The position numbers and the translations under genes were made by a program. 64,000 nucleotides of DNA from Fortiea contorta PCC 7126 (GTDB taxonomy: Bacteria > Cyanobacteriota > Cyanobacteriia > Cyanobacteriales > Nostocaceae), in assembly GCF_000332295.1 (NCBI RefSeq), contig NZ_KB235930.1:3499895-3563894 (forward strand). The letters are read 5' to 3'. Shown here piece by piece: positions 19,440-26,785 of the stretch. Every line of letters starts with the position of its first letter. Positions within the stretch are counted from its first letter, which is position 1. A model generated the notes under the pieces. The model ran no database searches, was not told the origin of the DNA, and saw nothing but the letters and a program-made list of their open reading frames with translations.

Positions 19440-19620
19440 TGAGCATATCAATAATTTCGTGAAATGGTATCACCCTTCACCCTTCATACTTCATCTTTAA
19501 ACCTCTTGCAAAAGTACCTTTTCTACTCTCTGTTCCCTGTTCCTCCGCAGTCGCTCATGGGGGAAACCCCCAAGACCGCGCTGCTCTCTGTTCCCTGTTC
19601 CCGACTTCTGCAAGAAGTCT
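19440..19620. repeat. Short tandem and palindromic repeats downstream of hisZ
   Basis: ACCCTTC/ATACTTC heptamers near 19473-19495 and CTGTTCC heptamers near 19525-19605 flank a palindrome, CATGGGGGAAACCCCCAAG (19557-19575), similar in build to the dispersed repeats elsewhere in the window. They lie at the 3' end of hisZ. Confidence 0.55.
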
Positions 19621-19622
19621 GT

Positions 19623-20828
19623 TCACCGCAAAACCTCAACAGTCGCTGAACCATCAGGCTGAATCCAGGCTATTTGAGCAATAGTGCGATCGCTTGCATA
19701 TTGATGAATGGCTACAGCATCTCGTCCCCCTAAATCGATTTCCACTCGTTCGCCGTTATCTCGCAATTTTTGCGCGTAGGCGAAGGCGGCGATATCGGCG
19801 CTTGGTGTTGCTGCTACAATCAACCAATCACTCGCTGGTGGTTTTTGCGGTAATTGCTGAGTGGACAGAATGACTTGGTATAAATCTTCAATATTGAGTG
19901 CAAAACCAATACCCGGAATATTTTCCCCTTGGGGATGATACAGTCCCAAAAGCTGGTCATAACGACCACCCCGCCCTAAAATTTTGGCTTGTCCGGCGGT
20001 ATCACTGACCACCTCAAACACAATTCCTGTGTAGTAGTCTATGGTTTGAATCAAGCTGAGGTCGAGAATTAGGGGTATGTTTCCTCTAGATTCCAACAAC
20101 TGTACCAAAGATGCGAGGTTGTTCACCGCCTCTTGTTGTTCTGAATTGAGAGGCAAACTATTGACTTTTTGCAAAACATCAGCACTATTACCACGCAGAT
20201 CTAACATCAACCGGGCGCGATCGCGTAATTCTTCATCTAGAGGTAAGGTATCTATAGTAACGCGGTCAAGATTAGCGATCGCCGTGCGAACTTTGTTGCG
20301 GATATTCTCTGGAAAAACATCGAAAAGCGATCGCGTGATCCCAGCTTCGCCTAAAATTAAATGCCATTGTTGCAGTGCAAGTGCTGATAAACAGTCTGCC
20401 ACCAATAGCAGCACTTCCGCATTTGCTAGCAACCCACCCGCACCTAATAACTCCACCCCAGTTTGATAAAACTCATGCTGGCGATTGTGGCGATTTTCTC
20501 GAATTCGCCGAAAAACATTGCCATTGTAGTACAGCCGTTGGGGATAAGTGACACCCGCCATCCGCGTGACGACAGTACGAGCAATAGAAGCTGTCAATTC
20601 CGGACGCAATCCCAACTCTTCATCCTCGGCATTTTGCAGTTGAATCACTGTTTGACGCCCAATTGCACCCCCCGCCATCAAAGTATCCATGCGTTCCAGA
20701 GTGGAGGTGATAATCCTGTCATATCCCCAACGGTGAAACACCTGCTGTAACCTATCTTCAATCCAGCGTTTTTGAGCAACATCTAAAGGTAAAAGATCCC
20801 TGGCTCCCGCTGCTGGTTGATACACCAT
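19623..20828 (-). CDS. hisZ: ATP phosphoribosyltransferase regulatory subunit HisZ
   Basis: A 401-residue histidyl-tRNA-synthetase-like protein beginning MVYQPAAGARDLLPLDV, with class II motif 2-like PQRLYYNGNVFRRIRENR and HEFYQTGVELLG, and the motif 3-like GRGGRYDQLLGLY. In HisZ this fold lacks aminoacylation and instead assembles with the short HisG to give active, histidine-inhibited ATP phosphoribosyltransferase, the first step of histidine synthesis. The C-terminal anticodon-binding domain of HisS is replaced by a short Rossmann-like region (DWLIVAATPSADIAAFAYAQ). hisG is not in the window. Confidence 0.9.
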   Translation of the reverse strand: MVYQPAAGARDLLPLDVAQKRWIEDRLQQVFHRWGYDRIITSTLERMDTLMAGGAIGRQTVIQLQNAEDEELGLRPELTASIARTVVTRMAGVTYPQRLYYNGNVFRRIRENRHNRQHEFYQTGVELLGAGGLLANAEVLLLVADCLSALALQQWHLILGEAGITRSLFDVFPENIRNKVRTAIANLDRVTIDTLPLDEELRDRARLMLDLRGNSADVLQKVNSLPLNSEQQEAVNNLASLVQLLESRGNIPLILDLSLIQTIDYYTGIVFEVVSDTAGQAKILGRGGRYDQLLGLYHPQGENIPGIGFALNIEDLYQVILSTQQLPQKPPASDWLIVAATPSADIAAFAYAQKLRDNGERVEIDLGGRDAVAIHQYASDRTIAQIAWIQPDGSATVEVLR

Positions 20829-21131
20829 TCCATCCTCCGTAATGTCAGTCCCAGTTTTTACCTACAATTAGTTAGGCAGGCTTAAAAAAGCAGAGAAATA
20901 AATTGAGACTGAAATCAAAATTAAAAAAACGAGTCTCAGCAATGGAACTAATTGTATCTCGGCAGCGGACGATCATTATCAGCAGATTGAGTTCGGGAAA
21001 TAGCGATCGCTTTAAATCTCTAGTTTGATTAGATACATGTCGTCAAGATATTTTCGACCTTCCTGCTAGATTTTTCTTGTAAAGACGTTGCAGTGCAACG
21101 TCTTTACAGCATCTAAGTGGATCTTGATTCA
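20829..21131. other. Gene-free stretch between the J-domain gene and hisZ
   Basis: About 300 bp with a HIP1 site near 21003 and the terminator hairpin at 21079-21107. No ORF or RNA gene was recognised; the hisZ promoter should lie here. Confidence 0.5.
21079..21107 (-). terminator. Strong hairpin after the J-domain gene
   Basis: GTAAAGACGTTGCA pairs with TGCAACGTCTTTAC with almost no loop. It lies 25 bp beyond the stop of the minus-strand J-domain gene and probably ends its transcript. This GACGTTGC palindrome is a repeat type common in Nostoc intergenic DNA. Confidence 0.6.
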
Positions 21132-22064
21132 CTATTTTTTTTTCCCACCAAACAAACCACCAAATAAACCCCCAGACTTATCTGGTTGTTTACCAGCCCC
21201 ATTGACAGATGGCGCCACTTGAGAATTACCAGATTGTTGTCCCAAAGCCTTGTCTATCTTAGGTTTCCAATCCAACGCAGCTTGGTCATGGGGATCTAAT
21301 TTCAGCGCATTGTCAAAATGAATCTTGGCCATTTTCAGCTGATTTTGTTTCAAATACACCAAAGCTATCAGGCTATGACAGCGGCTATTCTTAGGCTCTA
21401 GTTTGAGAGCATCTTGTAACTCTACCTTAGCCTGGGTAAATTGGTTTTTTGCAATTAAAGTTTGAGCGCGACGCAGATACTGTTCAGCGATAGAATCTTC
21501 GTTGGCTGGCGCTTTATTTGGGGTAGGTGTAGGCGGAGTGGCTGTATTGGTTTTGACGGGAGTGGGTGGGGGTGATGTTAATGATTTACCAGCACTCCGC
21601 ATCAGGTAAATTAAATTCAACTCGCTAACTTGGGCGATGACTTGCGGTACTTGCTGCAATGAGTCATATTGAGTAGCAGCAATTTTAGCGATCGCTGCTC
21701 GATAAAGATGATCCATATGCGGTGAACTCGCCAGTTGTCTAGCTAAATCTGTATTCACCTCCCCTGATCCCGATTCCTGTACAAGGCGCTTGCCCATCTG
21801 TGCTAAAACAATCATATATTCTGAGCGCGATCGCTCTGAAGTCAGTTTTTCATAAGCTGGGTTAACTAACTTTGATAACAATTCACCCGCTAGTTGTTTC
21901 TGCGCTGCACTTGCACCATTATTACTATCTGGATGCAAACGGCGAGCAATAGCTAGGTAGCGTTTACGGATATCTTTCACATCCGCATCCACCGGCACGC
22001 ACAAAACTGCATGATGATCTATGAAATCATATTTAAAAAGTCCGCTATCTATTCTTAAAGACAT
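21132..22064 (-). CDS. J-domain protein with TPR repeats
   Basis: A 310-residue protein. The N-terminal 70 residues form a DnaJ-like domain (DFIDHHAVLCVPVDADVKDI, then ARRLHPDSNN with the HPD motif that stimulates Hsp70). After a Pro/Thr-rich linker (about 165-190) come tetratricopeptide helices at about 195-270 (AQTLIAKNQFTQAKVELQDA, IALVYLKQNQLKMAKIHFDN). The end is Gly/Lys-rich (GGLFGGLFGGKKK). It probably couples a DnaK chaperone to a protein-binding scaffold; clients are unknown. It is a monocistronic minus-strand gene with its own terminator. Confidence 0.85.
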   Translation of the reverse strand: MSLRIDSGLFKYDFIDHHAVLCVPVDADVKDIRKRYLAIARRLHPDSNNGASAAQKQLAGELLSKLVNPAYEKLTSERSRSEYMIVLAQMGKRLVQESGSGEVNTDLARQLASSPHMDHLYRAAIAKIAATQYDSLQQVPQVIAQVSELNLIYLMRSAGKSLTSPPPTPVKTNTATPPTPTPNKAPANEDSIAEQYLRRAQTLIAKNQFTQAKVELQDALKLEPKNSRCHSLIALVYLKQNQLKMAKIHFDNALKLDPHDQAALDWKPKIDKALGQQSGNSQVAPSVNGAGKQPDKSGGLFGGLFGGKKK

Positions 22065-22147
22065 AAATGTGTATGCACCGAAGTAGCTGAGAGATTCTTT
22101 CTAGTTTACTTCGATACATCGGGTATTGGGGAAGCCCCATTCCATAC

Positions 22148-22330
22148 GTGTCAACTTAGCGTAAAACCCTTGTCAAAACTCGATTTTGGATTCACTCACT
22201 TACCATGACAATCCGCGTTACCCCACCCCGGCTTTGCTGGCGCAAAACCTCCCCTCCCCTTGGTAAGGGGAGGGGATTAAGGGGTGGGGTAAAACGCCTG
22301 GGGGACAAAGGTTTTAGCTTAAGTTGACAC
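22148..22330. mobile_element. MITE-like element with 27-bp terminal inverted repeats
   Basis: The ends match as inverted repeats: GTGTCAACTTAGCGTAAAAC on the left and, read from the other end, GTGTCAACTTAAGCTAAAAC on the right, continuing to about 27 bp with few mismatches. Inside is a second inverted repeat, TTACCCCACCCC against GGGGTGGGGTAA, around a GGGGAGGGG core. It is 183 bp and has no ORF. The flanks share GCCCCATTCC-ATAC, which may be a target duplication or a coincidental heptamer repeat. Confidence 0.7.
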
Positions 22331-22357
22331 CAATGGCCCCATTCCCCATACCCTAAT

Positions 22358-23170
22358 TCACTTCCACGTTGAGAGTGGCGGGACTTGTATCAATTCTCGA
22401 CTCAGGTTGTCATGAATGTAACCATTAGTAGCGAGTAGTCTCCCGGACTCAATTTTGACTGGTGTACCATCATAGGCGCTGACTTTCCCCCCGGCTTCTT
22501 GTAACAAAATTATCCCGGCGGTAATATCCCAAGGCGAAAGTCCCCGTTCCCAATAGCCATCAACTCGCCCACAGGCTACATATGCTAAGTCCATTGCTGC
22601 TGAACCGCTGCGCCTCACACCTTGGGTAAGATGGGTGAGGTGGCTAAATTCTGCATAGTTGTTGTCTGGTGTTTCGCGGCGATCGTAAGCAAACCCCGTC
22701 ACTAGTAAGCTTTTATTTAGCTCAGAGACGTCAGAAACTTTGATCGGTCGGCGGTTCCGTGTTGCTCCCAAGTTAGTAGCCGCACGGAATAGCTCCTCAC
22801 GAGAAGGGTCATAAATTACACCAACTTCCGGCACACCGTGAATTAACAGCCCAATAGAAACAGCAAAACTTGGGTATTGATGGGCATAATTAGTTGTACC
22901 ATCCAAGGGATCGATCGCCCAAAGATACTCATTTTCTTGATTTCCTATCTTCCCCGATTCCTCAGCCAAGATCGAATGTTGGGGAAAGTGGCGATGCAAA
23001 ATTTCTAAAATCACCGCTTCTGAAGCTTTATCAGCAGCGGTAACTAAATCACCGGGCCGCCCTTTTTCGATAACTGCGTCTTCTAACTTACCCAAATAAC
23101 TCTGCAATACGCCACCAGCGGCTAAAGCTGCTTCTGTGGCGATGTCTAAAAAGATTTGTAGATTTGTCAT
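22358..23170 (-). CDS. Inositol monophosphatase family phosphatase
   Basis: A 270-residue enzyme of the IMPase/FBPase fold. The metal-binding motifs are visible: EESG near 80, DPLDGTTNYAHQYPSF near 100 (motif A) and SPWDITAGIILLQEAGG near 220 (motif B). It hydrolyses a sugar or inositol monophosphate with Mg2+; the substrate among inositol-1-phosphate, histidinol phosphate or others cannot be told. The start chosen is MTNLQIF at 23170; a longer reading frame to 23221 overlaps the upstream phosphatase gene. The two genes are 35 bp apart on the same strand and probably cotranscribed. Confidence 0.88.
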   Translation of the reverse strand: MTNLQIFLDIATEAALAAGGVLQSYLGKLEDAVIEKGRPGDLVTAADKASEAVILEILHRHFPQHSILAEESGKIGNQENEYLWAIDPLDGTTNYAHQYPSFAVSIGLLIHGVPEVGVIYDPSREELFRAATNLGATRNRRPIKVSDVSELNKSLLVTGFAYDRRETPDNNYAEFSHLTHLTQGVRRSGSAAMDLAYVACGRVDGYWERGLSPWDITAGIILLQEAGGKVSAYDGTPVKIESGRLLATNGYIHDNLSRELIQVPPLSTWK

Positions 23171-23205
23171 TTGTATTTTTTCCTTCATCTTTCCATCTCC
23201 CCAAA

Positions 23206-23841
23206 TTAAGCTTGCTTCCATAGTTGCACTAGATAGTCACGCACATCTGAGAAGTTATTCCAGGGGATGTAGGTTTTGTGTTGTTCATCTAAATATTTTG
23301 TGAGGGGAGGGCGCGCAAAGACAATAGAAGCTTGAAGTGCCATATTTAAGTCGGTGATGGAGTCGCCGATTGCTATTTTCTGCTCTGCTGGGTACTTAGC
23401 CATTACCTGCGCTTTAGCAACCAGCTCTGACCCTCCTTGATATTCAGAGCGTACTTTTATATAAGGTTCACTGGTATCTACATCTACAGCATGGATGGCA
23501 TGAATTCGGTTGACTAATGTGTCTAGAACCACTTCTACCATCCCTCGCAGTCCACCAGAAACGACTACCAAAGGTACTCCCTGAAACTCCAGAAAATCAA
23601 GGAGCTGGACAAAATCTTGGCGAATCGGCTGGAGTTGGGTAAATTCTAAAATTTCGGGATAACGCAAGGATGGTATTGATCCCAGCATTTTCGGGACTCC
23701 CTCTCGCAGGGATACCCTTTGGGCATAGATTTCTGGTAGTAGTTGGGCAGAAATTTGTGGCGCGAACTTTTTGAGCACGGCTACAAAGGTTTCCTCAACT
23801 GTGATCGTGCCGTCAAAGTCGCAAAAAACAACTCGTTTCAC
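23206..23841 (-). CDS. HAD-superfamily phosphatase, MtnX-like
   Basis: A 211-residue HAD enzyme with motif I CDFDGTITVEE (nucleophile and acid aspartates at about 8 and 10), motif II VVVSGG near 97, and motif IV GDSITDLNMA near 160. The layout and length match the HAD-IB group that contains MtnX, the 2-hydroxy-3-keto-5-methylthiopentenyl-1-phosphate phosphatase of methionine salvage, and phosphoserine phosphatase-like enzymes. No other mtn gene is in view, so the methionine-salvage role is only family-based. Probably the first gene of a unit with the downstream inositol monophosphatase-type gene. Confidence 0.8.
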   Translation of the reverse strand: MKRVVFCDFDGTITVEETFVAVLKKFAPQISAQLLPEIYAQRVSLREGVPKMLGSIPSLRYPEILEFTQLQPIRQDFVQLLDFLEFQGVPLVVVSGGLRGMVEVVLDTLVNRIHAIHAVDVDTSEPYIKVRSEYQGGSELVAKAQVMAKYPAEQKIAIGDSITDLNMALQASIVFARPPLTKYLDEQHKTYIPWNNFSDVRDYLVQLWKQA

Positions 23842-23845
23842 AGTT

Positions 23846-24091
23846 TTATTTAATCTCTAATTCTTTTTTGGCCCGTTTTAACTGTTTCCAGAGCAGATGT
23901 ATTTCTTGATAAGCTTCTTCTGGGGATATTTTCCCACCAGTTTGCAGGTTACAAATGTAGCTGACTTTTTGAGAGAATTCTTGGAGATTGGCATTAAAAA
24001 CTAAATGCTCTGGCTTAAACTGACCGTGGTACGCACTTCTAGGATATAGAAAATCACACAGTTCTGAAAGAAAATTAGGTTCCTGCTTCAT
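23846..24091 (-). CDS. Small cyanobacterial protein, DUF7219-like
   Basis: An 81-residue protein, MKQEPNFLSELCDFLYPRS and onward, with FKPEHLVFNANLQEFSQKVS and a C-terminal basic helix LLWKQLKRAKKELEIK. I recognise it as the small cyanobacterial family named DUF7219; no function is known. The start at 24091 is preferred over 24103 by comparison with the family. It ends 4 bp before the HAD phosphatase start, so the three genes 22358-24091 look like one operon. Confidence 0.7.
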   Translation of the reverse strand: MKQEPNFLSELCDFLYPRSAYHGQFKPEHLVFNANLQEFSQKVSYICNLQTGGKISPEEAYQEIHLLWKQLKRAKKELEIK

Positions 24092-25035
24092 AAAAATTGA
24101 CAACTATAGAGTTAATAGAAAAAAATCTGTTGCTCAACTTTAGTTAAAGAAATAAGTATTTTTACAGTGGTAGTATATTTGATATTCAGATTAACTGACG
24201 AAAATTTTTCATAAAATAGCAGATAAGTTGGCAAATAACAATCTACTGGAGAAAGACGATAAGAGTAGCTTGGCGTAAGCGTCCTAGCATCCAAGATTTG
24301 AATAATATAGCAAACAGTGGGGAAAACAGTAAATAGGACGATACGCTAGTTAGTAATTCGTAATTAGGAAAGACTTGTTTAATGCGGGTTTTCAGAAATA
24401 GTAACGCTAAATTTTTTGGGTGTTTGGTATCCATTGATAAATCATAGCTGCTAACTGGCAATTCTTGCTCCAAGAGAGGAGATAGATAGGATATATATCC
24501 TATAACTATGTAAACGTATAAACTTAATTAATTAGCTTATGCTCATTCTCTGTCCTCTTACCACAGGAATAAATGCACGGTTGTTTTCTCTAATACTGTT
24601 GTATGACGATCTGATAAATATATAGATTAGTCTAAACTCATACGTTCATATCTAGTACAAGAAAGCTGAAGTATAAAGTATGAATTATGAAAGTAAGAGG
24701 CACATACTATATACTTTTTACAGTTTTACAATAGTAGCCTTACTTACGCTGTGCTGTACTAGTGTAATTAAGTTGAATGAATGCTTGATTTTGTGTGCTA
24801 GTCTGGTAACTAATTTTGTCAACCAAAGCATTTTATCTGTATAAATTCACTGAGGTTAAGATTATTTTAATTCTCATCAAGTTTTGTTTGATTTCCACCT
24901 GTGGTGTGGGAGTATGTTTTTTTATTGACTCCAGAAGCTTCAAGAATAAACCATGGTAGATAGATATCGGTGATGTGCTGGTGTTTATTTAACTGGCAGT
25001 CTGCCATCAGTCAGTAGCAGTAAAATTAGAAGAAT
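24092..25035. other. 940-bp AT-rich gene-free region
   Basis: The minus-strand frames here (for example 24243-24473) look like chance: one contains the translation of the common GTAATTCGTAATTA repeat. Seen are an 18-bp palindrome ATAGGATATATATCCTAT at 24486-24503 and AAGTATGA-type short repeats near 24670. The tmk promoter and that of the DUF7219-HAD-IMPase unit should lie at the edges. No RNA gene was recognised. Confidence 0.5.
24486..24503. promoter_or_regulatory. 18-bp perfect palindrome
   Basis: ATAGGATATATATCCTAT is a perfect dyad in a gene-free region, 395 bp upstream of the minus-strand DUF7219-HAD-IMPase unit. It could be an operator, but no regulator is known. Confidence 0.3.
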
Positions 25036-25677
25036 ATGAATGGGAAATTAATTATTTTTGAAGGAGTCGAAGGCTGCGGTAAAACCAGTCAAATGCAACT
25101 AACTCAAGAATGGTTGCAAAGTTTGGGGATCATTGCAGTTGTTACTCGTGAACCAGGGGGGACGGAACTAGGGCGACATCTGCGTCACTTATTGTTAGCG
25201 AAAGCAGACAATCAATCAATTACTCAGTTGACAGAATTATTGTTGTATGCTGCTGATAGAGCGCAACATGTGGAACAGGAACTCAAACCCAACTTAGCCG
25301 CAGGAAAATATATTTTGTGCGATCGCTATACTGACTCTACCATTGCCTACCAAGGTTATGGTCGGGGTTTAGATATGAGTTTAATTCATCAACTCAACCA
25401 GATTGCGACTGGTGGTTTGCAAAGCGACTTAACTATTTGGTTAGATATCGATGTGGAGGTGGGACTAGCCCGCAAACGAGGAGATTTTGACAGTTTAGAC
25501 CGGATTGAGCAAGAAGCGATCGCTTTTCATCGTCGAGTCCAGCAAGGATACGCAGAGTTAGCCACATCTTATCCAGAAGGGATTGTCAGGATAGATGGTA
25601 ACGCAACTATTACCGCTGTACACCAAGCGATACGGGAAGTTTTGGGTGTACACTTGCGGTCATGGGGCATTAGATAA
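25036..25677 (+). CDS. tmk: Thymidylate kinase
   Basis: A 213-residue P-loop kinase: IIFEGVEGCGKTSQM at the start (Walker A), VTREPGGTELG (the DRx/TREPGGT motif), CDRYTDSTIAYQGYGRGLD and the LID region ARKRGDFDSLDRIE. It phosphorylates dTMP to dTDP with ATP in the cytosol, an essential step of dTTP supply. holB follows 135 bp downstream, a frequent bacterial pairing. Confidence 0.96.
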   Translation: MNGKLIIFEGVEGCGKTSQMQLTQEWLQSLGIIAVVTREPGGTELGRHLRHLLLAKADNQSITQLTELLLYAADRAQHVEQELKPNLAAGKYILCDRYTDSTIAYQGYGRGLDMSLIHQLNQIATGGLQSDLTIWLDIDVEVGLARKRGDFDSLDRIEQEAIAFHRRVQQGYAELATSYPEGIVRIDGNATITAVHQAIREVLGVHLRSWGIR

Positions 25678-25722
25678 CATATAAGTACCCAAACAGAATT
25701 AATTACACATATCGTTTTTTCG

Positions 25723-25799
25723 TTCCCTATTCCCTGTTCCCTATTCCCTATCCCCTATCCCCTATCCCCTATCCCCTATCCCCTATCCCCTATCCCCTC
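25723..25799 (+). repeat. Heptanucleotide tandem repeat (CCCTATC type)
   Basis: About ten copies of a 7-bp unit, first CCCTATT/CCCTGTT and then homogeneous CCCTATC, lie between tmk and holB, ending 14 bp before the holB start codon. Such short tandemly repeated repetitive heptamers are known from heterocystous cyanobacteria. Confidence 0.85.
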
Positions 25800-25812
25800 T
25801 GTTCACCAAATC

Positions 25813-26760
25813 ATGTTCAACTTCTTTGCACCCCTGGTAGGACAACCACAAGCCGTAGAGTTACTCACACAAGCTGTGACGCAGAAACGGCTAGCACCTG
25901 CGTATCTATTTGTCGGACCGGATGGTGTGGGAAGAAGTTTAGCCGCTCGCTGTTTTATTGAATTGCTGTTTTCGCAAACCCGACAACATTCGCTACACAG
26001 CCGTTTGTCCCAAGGCAACCATCCTGATTTATTATGGGTGCAGCCGACATATCAACATCAAGGACAACGACTGACAGCCGCAGAGGTTAAAGAAAAGGGA
26101 CTCAAGCGCACCTCAGGAGCGATAATTAGGCTAGAGCAAATTCGCCAAGTTACTGAATTTCTCAGCCGTCCACCAATGGAAGCATCCAGGAATGTGGTAG
26201 TCTTAGAAGCAGCCCAGACAATGGCGGAACCTGCAGCTAATGCTTTATTAAAAACTTTAGAAGAACCAGGACAAGCGACACTCATTTTAATTGCACCGTC
26301 TTTGGAATCGATTTTACCAACTTTAGTGTCCCGTACTCATCGGATTCCTTTTTATCGTTTAGATGAACCGTCTTTAACTCAGGTACTCACGCAAACTGGA
26401 CATCGAGAAATTCTCCAGCATCCAGTAGTGTTGAGTATAGCAGCAGGTAGTCCAGGAAGTGCGATCGCCTGTTATGAGCAACTCATAGCCATCCCTGAAC
26501 AGTTATTATCAGATGTGACTAAACCGCCCTCATCCCACCGTCAAGCTTTGGAATTAGCGAAGAGAATTGCTCAAGAATTGGATAATGAACAGCAATTATG
26601 GCTAGTCGATTATCTCCAGCATACCTATTGGCAAAAATGGCATCAATCAGGTGCAATACAGCAGCTAGAACAAGCCCGTAAAGCTTTACTTTGTTATGCT
26701 CAACCACGGCTTGTTTGGGAATGCACATTGTTGGGACAATTGGCAATAGGTAATAGATAA
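25813..26760 (+). CDS. holB: DNA polymerase III delta' subunit
   Basis: A 315-residue AAA+ clamp-loader protein: FFAPLVGQPQAVELLTQAV, then AYLFVGPDGVGRSLAARCF (P-loop region, near 30-48), VVLEAAQTMAEPAANALLKT and LEEPGQATLILIAPS with the SRTHRIPF sensor region. It is part of the clamp loader that places the beta clamp on DNA. Typical zinc-binding cysteines are absent, as I believe is common in cyanobacterial delta' proteins. Downstream of tmk in the same orientation; the heptamer repeat in between may affect translation or transcription spacing. Confidence 0.9.
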   Translation: MFNFFAPLVGQPQAVELLTQAVTQKRLAPAYLFVGPDGVGRSLAARCFIELLFSQTRQHSLHSRLSQGNHPDLLWVQPTYQHQGQRLTAAEVKEKGLKRTSGAIIRLEQIRQVTEFLSRPPMEASRNVVVLEAAQTMAEPAANALLKTLEEPGQATLILIAPSLESILPTLVSRTHRIPFYRLDEPSLTQVLTQTGHREILQHPVVLSIAAGSPGSAIACYEQLIAIPEQLLSDVTKPPSSHRQALELAKRIAQELDNEQQLWLVDYLQHTYWQKWHQSGAIQQLEQARKALLCYAQPRLVWECTLLGQLAIGNR

Positions 26761-26785
26761 AGATTTACCCCAGGCGCCAATGACT

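Noticed and set aside
24112-24473. Two short minus-strand frames
   Set aside because: No ribosome site or recognisable protein; one translates the common GTAATTCGTAATTA repeat, and the region is AT-rich.
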